Assembly (NCBI GenBank): GCA_022360075.1 | Contig: JAKSDN010001012.1 | Span: 1-22,583 of the forward strand | DNA length: 22,583 nt | Direction of reading: 5' to 3' | From: Kiloniellales bacterium | Lineage (GTDB): Bacteria; Pseudomonadota; Alphaproteobacteria; Kiloniellales; JAKSDN01 | In this document: positions 1 to 8,108 of the stretch, one piece after another | Numbering within the stretch: the stretch's first letter is position 1 | How the letters are laid out: each line of letters starts with the position of its first letter | Made by a program: the position numbers and the translations under genes | Notes under the pieces: generated by a model | Database searches by the model: none | What the model was told of the DNA's origin: nothing | What the model saw: only the letters and a program-made list of their open reading frames with translations

Positions 1-94
1 CGCGGCTTCCTGAGTGTCGGCATCCTTTACGATCTAGTGCTTTGTGACGAGCCCGTAACAGTCTAAGCCTTTGATAAATAGAAATTCTCGTGTG

Positions 95-110
95 TGGCAT
101 AGTCCTTGCT
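95..110 (+). promoter_or_regulatory. Sigma-54 (-24/-12) promoter of the PEP-CTERM gene
   Basis: The sequence TGGCATAGTCCTTGCT matches the RpoN consensus TGGCAC-N5-TTGCW. It has the invariant GG and GC exactly 10 bases apart, an intact TTGCT -12 box and a single mismatch in the -24 box. Transcription would start near base 121, about 57 bases before the ATG. The same window encodes PrsR, a sigma-54 activator with a GAFTGA loop. RpoN/PrsK/PrsR control of PEP-CTERM genes is known from floc-forming proteobacteria. Control of this particular gene is inferred. Confidence 0.75.
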
Positions 111-177
111 TCCAAAGGGCTTGAGTGAAGGGCCTGCGACGCTCTCTGTCAGGGTCCATCTTTTGGAGGTGTGAGAG

Positions 178-1188
178 ATGACCAAGTCATTAAGTAAGAC
201 GCTCTACACGGGACTGCTGGCTGGAGCCGCCGTTGCCGCGCTTTCGTTCGGAAGCGTCGGCGAGGCACAGGCCGGCGCGAAAGCTTTGTCTGTTCTGCAG
301 ATTTTGAACCTGGCCGCGACCAATGCGGCGACGGGCACGCCGGGCAACGCGGGCGACCGCGGTACGATCCTCACCGACGGTGTCGATATCAACATCATCG
401 GCACGCCGGGTGTTACCTCGTTTGCGTCCGGCAACTACAACGCAGCCGGCACGGCGAGTGTGGCGGCCCCGGCGCCGCTGCAGTGCGCGGGCATCGGCGG
501 CGTTGGCGCCGGCGATTGCGCGGGCATCGCCGAGAACGACTTCACCAGCCAGGGCGGCAACTCGGGCGATCAGAATTTCGGCCGTGGTGACACCAATCTG
601 GCCGGCGCGATCATCAACGGCACGTTGGCAGGCCCGGCGCCGGCGAACGTGCAGATGGTCTCCGAAGGCGAGCAGACCCAGACGGCGGCGACGGCGGGTG
701 TTGCCAACACCGGCCTGAACGCGACCTTCGATTTCACAGTCGGCGTTGGCATCGAGGTCCGGCTGAGCTTCGACGGGATCGCCGAGCTGATTGCCCAGCA
801 GCATCCCCTGACGAACGGCAGCACTTTCGCGGAGCATGGCTTCTCGGTGAGCGTGACCGACGCCACCGGCACCGAGATCTTCAACTGGACGCCGGGCGGT
901 GCGATCTTCGGCGGTGTCGAGGAAGCGGCGGCTGGCAACCTCAACAACAACGAGTCGACCAACTCGCCGAACTCGTTGAACACGGCCAGCGTTAACGGCT
1001 TCTTCGCCGCGAGTACGAATACGTTGGGTGCGAACTGCGTCGTGACGCAATGTACGCTGACGTTCACCGGCTCGACGAGCGCGAGCACCACCGTGCAGAA
1101 GATCCCGGAGCCCTCGACTCTGGCACTGCTCGGTACCGGCTTGCTCGCACTGGGCTTCTTCGGCCGCCGTAACAGGAAGGCCGCCTAA
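178..1188 (+). CDS. PEP-CTERM sorting domain-containing surface protein
   Basis: A 336-residue exported protein. An N-terminal signal peptide (residues 1-32, hydrophobic core 13-25, likely cleavage after AQA) is followed by a low-complexity body rich in Ala, Gly, Asn and Thr, with four cysteines in two close pairs. The C-terminus is a textbook exosortase substrate tail: PEP at residues 310-312, a hydrophobic stretch, then the basic end RRNRK. Proteins of this type are cut and anchored or released by an exosortase and are thought to sit on the cell surface or in the polysaccharide matrix. The start is supported by a GGAGG-type ribosome site (GGAGGTGTGAGAG) just before the ATG. The gene is monocistronic, between a sigma-54 promoter and an intrinsic terminator. 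The body may belong to the EDSAP-1 group of PEP-CTERM proteins, but that resemblance is only tentative. Confidence 0.93.
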   Translation: MTKSLSKTLYTGLLAGAAVAALSFGSVGEAQAGAKALSVLQILNLAATNAATGTPGNAGDRGTILTDGVDINIIGTPGVTSFASGNYNAAGTASVAAPAPLQCAGIGGVGAGDCAGIAENDFTSQGGNSGDQNFGRGDTNLAGAIINGTLAGPAPANVQMVSEGEQTQTAATAGVANTGLNATFDFTVGVGIEVRLSFDGIAELIAQQHPLTNGSTFAEHGFSVSVTDATGTEIFNWTPGGAIFGGVEEAAAGNLNNNESTNSPNSLNTASVNGFFAASTNTLGANCVVTQCTLTFTGSTSASTTVQKIPEPSTLALLGTGLLALGFFGRRNRKAA

Positions 1189-1223
1189 GTCCGCACCTCA
1201 AGTCGACAGCCCTTCATCGAGGG

Positions 1224-1262
1224 GCCCGGGGAGGCGATCAGCCTCCCCGGGCTTCTTTTTTC
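1224..1262 (+). terminator. Rho-independent terminator after the PEP-CTERM gene
   Basis: A perfect 12-bp GC-rich stem (arms 1224-1235 and 1241-1252) closes a five-base GATCA loop and is followed directly by a T-rich tract (TTCTTTTTT). It lies 36 bases after the stop codon, so the PEP-CTERM gene is probably transcribed alone. Confidence 0.93.
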
Positions 1263-1571
1263 CCCTCGGCCGTGGGCGAAGTCCTTGCCTTCGCTCCCTG
1301 CACGCCCGCAATCTCACACGCTTGACACAGGTGGACGAGGCCCGGGCCGCTAGTTTCCCGACCTCATGTCATGCCGGGAACCTCTGGCCTTGGCGTCTTG
1401 CCGCCCTCTCTTCGCCCCCTCGGTCGCACCGTCTTGCTCGCCGCCGATCGTTCTGCAAAACGCTGGCGGTCGTGGCTTCACGGCACATTAATTGTTTCCA
1501 CACATAATTGAGCCGATTGGGACTTTTCAGTGCCGCCGTCAATTGCGGGCGGCGGAGCGAGGATCTTCGGC
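1263..1571 (+). other. Intergenic region before the desaturase gene
   Basis: No convincing gene is seen. The open frames here lack coding-type third-position bias and a ribosome site. A degenerate sigma-54-like sequence, CGGCACATTAATTGTT (1481-1496), has a good -24 half but GT in place of the essential GC in the -12 half. The desaturase promoter presumably lies here but cannot be fixed by eye. Confidence 0.4.
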
Positions 1572-2621
1572 ATGACAGACGCGGCAGCTCCGATCGAAGA
1601 TCTTGCGGTCGTCGACAGTGCCGACCGCGACGAGAGTATCGGCGGCATCGTCCTGGCCCGCGCGGGGCTCGGCCGGGAGGTGCGGGAGCTTTCCACCGTC
1701 AGCGATCTTCGCGGCGCCTGGGCGATAGCGCGGCAGTGGCTGGTGATCGCCGTCGCCGCCGGCCTGGCCGTCTGGAGCGGCCACTGGGCGGTCTACCTGG
1801 CCGCCATGGTCGTCATCGCGACCCGCCAGCACGCGCTCGGCATCATCATGCACGACGCGACGCACTACCGGATCTTCACCAACCGCACCGTCAACGATGT
1901 CGTCTGCGACATCTTCTGCTCGTTTCCGGTCGGCATGACGACGTCGCGATACCGCTACGAGCACATGCTCCACCATCGCTATCTCAACACGGACGGCGAT
2001 CCCTACTGGGTCTATTTCGAGGAGCATTCGAGCTGGCACTGGCCGAAGCGCCCGCTGGAGGCAAGCTGGGTCTTTCTGCGCGACCTTCTCGGGCTCAACA
2101 CGCTGCGCAACATGCAGATCCTCTGGCGCTGGACCCCCTGGTGCAACCACTTCTCCCGGCGCGACGTGCCGCCGCCCCTGACCCTCGGCGAGCGCCTGCG
2201 ACTCTATCTGTTCTTCGCCGGCGTGATCGCGGTCCTCGCCGCCACGAACGGATGGCTGGCGTTCTTCATCTTGTGGATGGTGCCCTTGCCGACGCTCACC
2301 ATGGCCATGGTGCGCTTCCGCACGATCGCCGAGCATCTCGCGATCCCGAACGAGCATGAGCTTAACGCGACACGGCATGTGGACGGGACTCTACTGGAGC
2401 GCCTGTCGATCAGCCCCCTTAACATCAATTACCACATCGCCCACCATCTCTTCCCGTCGGTGCCCTACTACAACCTTCCGAAGCTGCACGACATCCTGAT
2501 GAGGAACGAGCATTTCCGTCGACGCGCGCGGATCTGCAAGGACTACCTGAGCCTCGAGCACGGCGTCCTGGGCGAGATGCTCGCCAAGCCGGACGAAGCG
2601 ACCGAAAGAGTGGCTGCCTAG
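1572..2621 (+). CDS. Membrane fatty acid desaturase family protein
   Basis: A 349-residue integral membrane di-iron enzyme of the fatty acid desaturase/hydroxylase superfamily, which uses O2 to introduce double bonds or hydroxyls into acyl chains. All three histidine boxes are present: HDATH (94-98), HMLHH (131-135) and HIAHH (288-292), plus the AEH motif around residue 254. Hydrophobic segments lie at about 52-88, 108-122 and 210-245, as expected for the family. The chosen ATG gives MTDAAAPIED; an in-frame start 42 bases upstream is possible but adds an unusual leader. Substrate and regiochemistry cannot be read from the sequence. It lies downstream of the PEP-CTERM gene, separated by a terminator, and converges with the oxidase gene. 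A role in remodelling membrane lipid or making an acyl donor is only inference. Confidence 0.88.
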   Translation: MTDAAAPIEDLAVVDSADRDESIGGIVLARAGLGREVRELSTVSDLRGAWAIARQWLVIAVAAGLAVWSGHWAVYLAAMVVIATRQHALGIIMHDATHYRIFTNRTVNDVVCDIFCSFPVGMTTSRYRYEHMLHHRYLNTDGDPYWVYFEEHSSWHWPKRPLEASWVFLRDLLGLNTLRNMQILWRWTPWCNHFSRRDVPPPLTLGERLRLYLFFAGVIAVLAATNGWLAFFILWMVPLPTLTMAMVRFRTIAEHLAIPNEHELNATRHVDGTLLERLSISPLNINYHIAHHLFPSVPYYNLPKLHDILMRNEHFRRRARICKDYLSLEHGVLGEMLAKPDEATERVAA

Positions 2622-2705
2622 AGTAGCTTGGGGTCTTCAAGGGGCCCGCGAGGCTCACACCGCTTTCAGCGAGAACCGGTCCGAGGCGCCTTGCCGCGGC
2701 GGACT

Positions 2706-4394
2706 TCAGGCCTTTGCGTTTCGCGCGGTCAGGCCCTGTGGATCGTAGCGACCGGGGGCAATGACACCGTCCGGGTCGAGCGCGGATTTCAACCGCGACA
2801 CCGTCTCCCAGAAGCTGTCGGAGCCCTGCTCGAGCGCGGCCATGTCGGCGATGCCCGCGCGGTAGGGCGGGTAGCCGGCGGCCATGAGGGCCTTCAGCAA
2901 GGCCCGCCGGCACGCCTCGGCCCGCTCGGTCTCTCCGGCGTCGTGCTTGTCGTAGGCGACATTGATGATCCCGCCGAGCGCCCGCTCGTTCACGGCGCTG
3001 AAGGTCATGAAAGGGTCGAAGCCGTGCTCGGCGAAGACCCGCTCGACGATCTGCTCGACTTCCTTCACGGCCTCGCCGGTCATCGGGAGCACGGGTGAAA
3101 CCCAAGCCAGACCGCAGCCGTCCGCACCGGGGTTCAAGGCATCGTCCGACCGCGCCGGCGCGCCGGCGCGTAGGCGCCAATAGGCGCCCTTCAGGAAATA
3201 GCCGTTCGGTCGACCGGTATGGAGGTCGTAGACCGCCCGCAGGGTCTCGACCTGCGACCGCAGCCGGCTTCCAAGGCCCAAGACCGAAAGCCCTTGGGTG
3301 GCGCCCTCGGCCAGCGCAAGTTTCCGGGGACCGACGAATATGAGCCGGCATCCGGCGCCGCCGAGCTCGCGCCGCAGCACGCGGCGCGCCGCGGCCACTT
3401 GGTCCTTGCGGCCGTAGAGGCCGCCCGACAAGGCCCAGGCGGCCAATCCGTGCTTCTTCCGCAGTGAATCGCGTAGGTCGGCTGGTAGGGGATGCGGCAA
3501 TTCGGCCCTTTCGGCCGGGTCCTTCAGGCTTGCCGAGAGGGCGCGCAGGTCGTTGCCGATATGCACGACGCTGCGCAACGTGCCGTCCTGGCGCAGCCGG
3601 CGCAGCGCCTCGACGACCGGGGCTATCCGCTCTCTTTTCTGCACGAGCCCGATGAAGAGACAGAAGCTCTCCGGCTTGGGCATCAGCCAGAGGCCCATCT
3701 GGGTCACGATGCCCATCGAAGATTGGGCGAAGAGACCGTCGAGCGCCGGGCCGACGCCGGCCGGGTAGAGCCGCGCGGCCTTGGCGTCGTCGTAGTGCCC
3801 GAAACCGCTGCGCAGCCGCTCGCCGCTGCCGAGGACGACCTCCAGCCCGCTTATACCTAGGCTTCGGTTGCCGTAGGGCGTGTGGCCGAAACCGCGTTCC
3901 AGGACGTTGCCGACCAGACTGGTCTCGGGACCGGCTCCGGTGCAGTCCAGCCAGAGCGGAAGCCCTCGGTCACGCAGGTAGGCCGCGAGCTGTCCCTGGG
4001 TCACGCCGGGCTCGATCACCGCATAGGCTAGCGCGGAGTCGACCTCGACAATCCGGTCCATTCGGCTCAAGTCGACGATGACCTGGTCATCACTGGCGGC
4101 GCAGGCGTCGCCGTAGCCCCAATTGCGGCCGCGGCTGATCGGGTAGAGCGCCTGACCGTAGCGCCGGGCGATCCGCACGATCGCGGCGACTTCGTCGCTC
4201 GACGTCGGCCACATCACCGCGGCCGGTTTGGTGCCCCGCGGCAGCGTTGTGTTGGCATAGGCCCCAAGCGTGGCCTCATCATCGGCCAGTCGTTCGTCGC
4301 CGAGCAACAAGCGCCAGGCAGCGCAGGCTTGATCGAGGCTGCTGCGGCCGTCCGGCTCTTGATCTCGGGCCGGCGCTGCGTCGTTGGCGCTCAA
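2706..4394 (-). CDS. FAD-binding oxidase of the VAO/PCMH family (4-cresol dehydrogenase-like)
   Basis: A 562-residue flavoprotein resembling the flavin subunit of p-cresol methylhydroxylase and vanillyl-alcohol oxidase. The N-terminal PCMH-type FAD domain (about 56-235) shows the pyrophosphate-binding motif PISRGRNWGYGDA (85-97) and the strand YAVIEPGVTQGQL (124-136). The C-terminus has the typical substrate-domain ending SALDPDGVIAPGRYDP. Family members oxidise para-alkylphenols or related alcohols and pass electrons to a cytochrome or to O2; no cytochrome gene is adjacent. The covalent flavin-linking residue could not be assigned by eye. The start is a TTG with a GGAG/AGG-rich stretch upstream; the first internal Met falls inside the FAD domain. 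It begins 47 bases after the prsT stop on the same strand, so the two are probably co-transcribed. A cytokinin- or gulonolactone-type oxidase is less likely. Confidence 0.82.
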   Translation of the reverse strand: MSANDAAPARDQEPDGRSSLDQACAAWRLLLGDERLADDEATLGAYANTTLPRGTKPAAVMWPTSSDEVAAIVRIARRYGQALYPISRGRNWGYGDACAASDDQVIVDLSRMDRIVEVDSALAYAVIEPGVTQGQLAAYLRDRGLPLWLDCTGAGPETSLVGNVLERGFGHTPYGNRSLGISGLEVVLGSGERLRSGFGHYDDAKAARLYPAGVGPALDGLFAQSSMGIVTQMGLWLMPKPESFCLFIGLVQKRERIAPVVEALRRLRQDGTLRSVVHIGNDLRALSASLKDPAERAELPHPLPADLRDSLRKKHGLAAWALSGGLYGRKDQVAAARRVLRRELGGAGCRLIFVGPRKLALAEGATQGLSVLGLGSRLRSQVETLRAVYDLHTGRPNGYFLKGAYWRLRAGAPARSDDALNPGADGCGLAWVSPVLPMTGEAVKEVEQIVERVFAEHGFDPFMTFSAVNERALGGIINVAYDKHDAGETERAEACRRALLKALMAAGYPPYRAGIADMAALEQGSDSFWETVSRLKSALDPDGVIAPGRYDPQGLTARNAKA

Positions 4395-4441
4395 AACCTG
4401 GCTCCGGATTCCTCGGGCGCGATTGTTGCGCCTTGAGGCCC

Positions 4442-7400
4442 CTAGCCGTCCAGCTTACCGAGCAGCGAAGCGGCCTCTTCACGTGAATCGAAAGGCTGAT
4501 CCTGAGCTATGAGGTCTTGAAGAATCCTTTTCGCCTGGTCCGCTTCGCCCGTTGCGGCGAGGGCCTGGGCCAGATGGAATTGCGTGTCCAAGGCATCCGG
4601 GAGCTTCTCGGCCGCCGAGCGTAGCATGCGCACGGCTTCGTCGGCTTGACCGGTCTCCAACAGGATGAGGCCGAGTGTGTCCAGCACATCGGGGTCGTCG
4701 CCCGTCAGACGATAAGCGCGTCTCGCATGGGTCAGGGCTTCGTCGGCAAGGCCGAGGCGCAACAGCGCGAAGGCGAGATTGTTCAGGCCGACGACGTTGT
4801 CGGGCGCAAGTTCCACGATCGACTCGTAGCCCTGCTTGGCTTCCTCCCATCGTTCCTGGGATCGGTAGGAGTCGGCGAGAACGAAGCGGGTGACAAGGTC
4901 GTTGGGGGAATCATCGAGCCAGCCTTGCAGAGCTTTCTGGCCCTGTTCCATCTGGCCGGCCTCGAAGTGGGCATTGGCCAGCTTGACGAGGAGGAAGTTG
5001 ATCTTGCGCCCTTCGAAGGCCTTGCTCAGTAGAGCAACCGCATCGTCGAAGCGACCCTGGCCGAGGGCGATGTCGCCCTGGAGCTCCGCGATGATCGAGC
5101 TGTCCGGTTCAATCTCACTGAGTTCCTGAAGCGCCATGTCCGCTTCATCCAGCTCTCCCTCCCGCGCCAGGATGCGGGCAAAGGCGAGCTTGGTCGCCAG
5201 ATCACCGGGGAACTTCTCGAGCCAGTCGGCGACCAGCTTCCTGCCCTCGTCGTCGCGGTCGACCCGGAACAGGGCGTCGACCAAACGGACCAGCACGGGA
5301 CCGGCCTCACGCTGCTCGAAGGCCACTTCGTAAAGTGCGACCGCATCCTCGGGACGGCTCTGCGCCAAGGCGATCTGGCCTTCGAGCTCCGGGATGAGGG
5401 AGCTGTCGGGGAGTTCCTCCTTCAGCTCGGCGAGCAGGTCTGCGGCTTCTTCGAACTCGCCGTCAAGCGTCAGATGCTGCGCGAACTCGAACCTCGCGCG
5501 GCGATGTTCCGGATCGATCTCGAGAGCCGTTTCGAGCTCTTCGCGGGCGCGCTCGCGCCGGCCGAGCAGAGTTAGACTCTGAGCCAGCAAAACCCGCGCC
5601 TCGACCGACTCCGGCGCGGTACGGACAAGTCTCTCGATCGTGTCGATGGCCTTCGCCGGGCGCCCGGTCATGAGCTGCGCCTGGCCGATCATCAACAGGA
5701 AATTGGCTGAGGTTCGAAACTGCTGGGGAGCGCCTTCGAGCGCGGTCAAGGCCGGCTCCGGCTCGTTCCTGTTCAGATAGATCCGGCCCAGGGCGAGCCT
5801 CGGCTCGACCGAGTCGGGGTTGTACTCGACAGCTTCCTCGAGCAGCGAGATGACTTGCTCGACGCGGCCCGTGCGCGCCTCGATATCGGCGAACCTCAGA
5901 ATGGTCGGCAGGTGCCCCGGATTGTGGTCCAGCGCTTCCCTGTAGAGCCTTCGCACCTCGTCGAGATCTTCGTTTCTGAGGGCGAGGACGGCGAGGTTCG
6001 CTGCCGTATCCGGGTCACCCGGCTTCACCTCGAAAGCCTTCCTGAACAAAGCCTCGGCGGCTGCGTTGTCTCCCTTGCCGGCATAGGCGACACCGGCGAG
6101 GTTGAAACCCTGGGTGCTTTCGGGCAGGGCCTCCTGAAGCTTCCGTGCGACCTCGATCGCCGCGTCGTAGTTCTTCTGCTGGTAGTAGGCGTTGAAGAGA
6201 TGGGTAGCGGCGAGGACGTTGGTGTGGTCCAGGTTGAAGGCGCGCTCGAGGTCGGCGAGGCCCTGCTCCGCGTCACCGAGGCCGATACGGGTCAAGCCCA
6301 GGTTCATTCTCGCCGCGATGTTGTCCGGCTCGAGCGCAACGGCTCTTTCGAACAAGCCATGCCCTGACTGGAAATCGCCGCGCAGCACGGCGGCCGAACC
6401 GACCGCCGCGAAGAGTTGCGCGTCACCGGTCGTCTCATTCGTGACGGGAACGAGGTTTGAGATGGCAGCGTCGAACTCGCCAAGCTTGAGCCGTGTCGCG
6501 GCCAGTATCCGCAGGCCCGTCTGGTGGGACGGCACACGCTCGATCAGGGCGTTGAGATAGCGTAGCGCCTGTTCGTAGCGGCCGAGGGAATAGCTCGCCG
6601 CCCCGGCGATGAGCAGGCTGGGCGTGTCCGCTGGCTGTATCTCGAGAACCCTGTCCGCATGGAGGCGCGCCAAGTCGTGATTCTGGTCTTGATAGGCGAT
6701 GAGCGCGCGGTAGTAGTTGCCGACGGGACTGTCGGCGAAGTCGCGAAGCACGAGTTCGACATGCTGCAAGGCATCGTTGTGTTTGCCGCCGCCGATCATG
6801 GCCCTGGCGAGCGCGAGACGGGCGATCGGGTTGTAGGGCTGACGATCGACGAGCTTTTGAAAGGCTGTTTCCGCAAGATCGTATTGCATTTGCTCGTCGG
6901 CGACCTCGCCCTGAAACGTGATCACGTCCAAGTCGTCCGGCGCCAAGTCGATCGCTCGTGTCAGATAATCCTGAGCTTCGTCCAGCCGATCGCGGCTCAT
7001 CGCTACACGCCCGAGCCCGACGATGGCCGTCGCCGACTCAGGCTCGAAGGTCAAGGCTCTCGTGTAGGCCCGTTCGGCGGCCGTAAGCTCTTCGGGGTCG
7101 CCGTTGACGATCGCGAGCCCCGCGTGTGCCCGGCCACGCAGGGCCGAAACCCTGGCCTTCAGCTCCGCCGACGAGCCCTCGTCGATCGAGATCTCCGTGA
7201 GGATCTCGTCGTACTTCTCTTGCATGAGCCACAGGCGGCCGAGTGGCCCGACCATCAGCTCCGGCTCGACTTCGAGATCGCGAGCGCGGAAGAGCTCCTT
7301 TTCGGCCGACAAGACGTCGTTGAGCTCGAGATAGATCTCGCCGAGCAACAGCCGGGCTTGGCCGTTGTTCGGTTCCTTCTGAAGCGCGCTCTTCACCTCG

Positions 7401-7618
7401 ATCAGGCTGGACTGGAAGTCGCCGGCAGCCTGGAACTCCTCGGCGCGTTTCAGGCTCTGCTCACCGCTGCCGGAGCCGATCTCATCACAGGCGGCAAGGG
7501 CCCCGAAAGCGAAGATGACGAAGATCAGCGGCACCAAGCGCCGTCCCCGTCCCTTGTCAGTGCTCCCCAGACTGCTCAAGTCGTCGAACGATTTCGTCAC
7601 GGTGGTGGGCTCGACCAC
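4442..7618 (-). CDS. prsT: XrtA/PEP-CTERM system TPR-repeat lipoprotein PrsT
   Basis: A very long tetratricopeptide-repeat lipoprotein matching the PrsT family of exosortase loci. From the chosen GTG (1058 residues), a positively charged segment KGRGRR and a hydrophobic stretch lead to the lipobox LAAC, with the lipidated Cys at residue 44. The rest, from about residue 55 to the end, is near-continuous TPR helix pairs; motifs such as A-x-Y-x-A-L-x-x-x-P recur every 34 residues. The GTG at 7618 is preceded by AGAGAGG at 5 bases. An in-frame ATG at 7729 would add 37 residues before the signal sequence and is less likely. PrsT is thought to act as a periplasmic scaffold in polysaccharide assembly. 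It is divergent from prsK and followed by the oxidase gene. Confidence 0.9.
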   Translation of the reverse strand: MVEPTTVTKSFDDLSSLGSTDKGRGRRLVPLIFVIFAFGALAACDEIGSGSGEQSLKRAEEFQAAGDFQSSLIEVKSALQKEPNNGQARLLLGEIYLELNDVLSAEKELFRARDLEVEPELMVGPLGRLWLMQEKYDEILTEISIDEGSSAELKARVSALRGRAHAGLAIVNGDPEELTAAERAYTRALTFEPESATAIVGLGRVAMSRDRLDEAQDYLTRAIDLAPDDLDVITFQGEVADEQMQYDLAETAFQKLVDRQPYNPIARLALARAMIGGGKHNDALQHVELVLRDFADSPVGNYYRALIAYQDQNHDLARLHADRVLEIQPADTPSLLIAGAASYSLGRYEQALRYLNALIERVPSHQTGLRILAATRLKLGEFDAAISNLVPVTNETTGDAQLFAAVGSAAVLRGDFQSGHGLFERAVALEPDNIAARMNLGLTRIGLGDAEQGLADLERAFNLDHTNVLAATHLFNAYYQQKNYDAAIEVARKLQEALPESTQGFNLAGVAYAGKGDNAAAEALFRKAFEVKPGDPDTAANLAVLALRNEDLDEVRRLYREALDHNPGHLPTILRFADIEARTGRVEQVISLLEEAVEYNPDSVEPRLALGRIYLNRNEPEPALTALEGAPQQFRTSANFLLMIGQAQLMTGRPAKAIDTIERLVRTAPESVEARVLLAQSLTLLGRRERAREELETALEIDPEHRRARFEFAQHLTLDGEFEEAADLLAELKEELPDSSLIPELEGQIALAQSRPEDAVALYEVAFEQREAGPVLVRLVDALFRVDRDDEGRKLVADWLEKFPGDLATKLAFARILAREGELDEADMALQELSEIEPDSSIIAELQGDIALGQGRFDDAVALLSKAFEGRKINFLLVKLANAHFEAGQMEQGQKALQGWLDDSPNDLVTRFVLADSYRSQERWEEAKQGYESIVELAPDNVVGLNNLAFALLRLGLADEALTHARRAYRLTGDDPDVLDTLGLILLETGQADEAVRMLRSAAEKLPDALDTQFHLAQALAATGEADQAKRILQDLIAQDQPFDSREEAASLLGKLDG

Positions 7619-8108
7619 GTGTGCCTCTCTGACTAGAGTAAAGATGGATCGGGCGCTAAGGGGCCGCTCCTCGACCAGATATTTCGGCCCGGAAACCGCG
7701 CTGTAAACACTTTCTTCGTATAATATCACGATCCGTTGAAGACCTGGTTAATCCTGTTAATTGAAAGATCGGCTCGGCGTTGTAGGGCCGAAATCTCGTT
7801 CCCGCGCATGATCGCGCTGCCAAAGGTCTGAATGAGGACAGACAATTATTTGAAATCACTTGATATATCGAACGGGGGCGCTTTCGCAAGACCGCGGTCT
7901 CGATGCAGGGCGTTTGCAATGCCTCGGGCTTTTTGGAATCGTCATTTCCTTCAGATATCTTGACCGAGACTTAATCTCACGCTGTGGAATGGTCCCTCTG
8001 TCCTGTCTTGTCAGGAAGCCCAGCGTGGGAAAGCTCAGTGAGCGTTCCGACCGCCGCCTCGGCAAAGGGACATGACGGGGCGCCTGTGCCACCGGGGGAA
8101 GGAAGGGT
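7619..8108. promoter_or_regulatory. Divergent prsT-prsK intergenic control region
   Basis: A 490-bp gene-free stretch, visibly more AT-rich than its surroundings, separates the divergent starts of prsT and prsK and must hold both promoters. Seen in it are a perfect 12-bp palindrome AGACCGCGGTCT (7889-7900), a GATATATC palindrome (7862-7869) and a TATAAT-like stretch around 7720-7733. No convincing -24/-12 sigma-54 site was found on either strand, so prsK and prsT may use a housekeeping promoter. The operator role of the palindromes is inference. Confidence 0.5.

Noticed and set aside
190..1050. A 286-codon minus-strand frame opposite the PEP-CTERM gene
   Set aside because: The sense gene has a promoter, ribosome site, signal peptide, PEP-CTERM tail and terminator; the antisense frame has none of these.
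1481..1496. Sigma-54-like CGGCACATTAATTGTT before the desaturase
   Set aside because: The essential GC of the -12 box is GT and the first -24 base is changed; not enough to call a promoter.
2425..3351. A 308-codon minus-strand frame across the desaturase and oxidase ends
   Set aside because: Overlaps two real genes in another frame; Arg/Pro/Gly-rich shadow.
7909..7923. GGGCGTTTGCAATGCC as a sigma-54 site for prsK
   Set aside because: Spacing fits, but both boxes deviate at several positions; likely chance.
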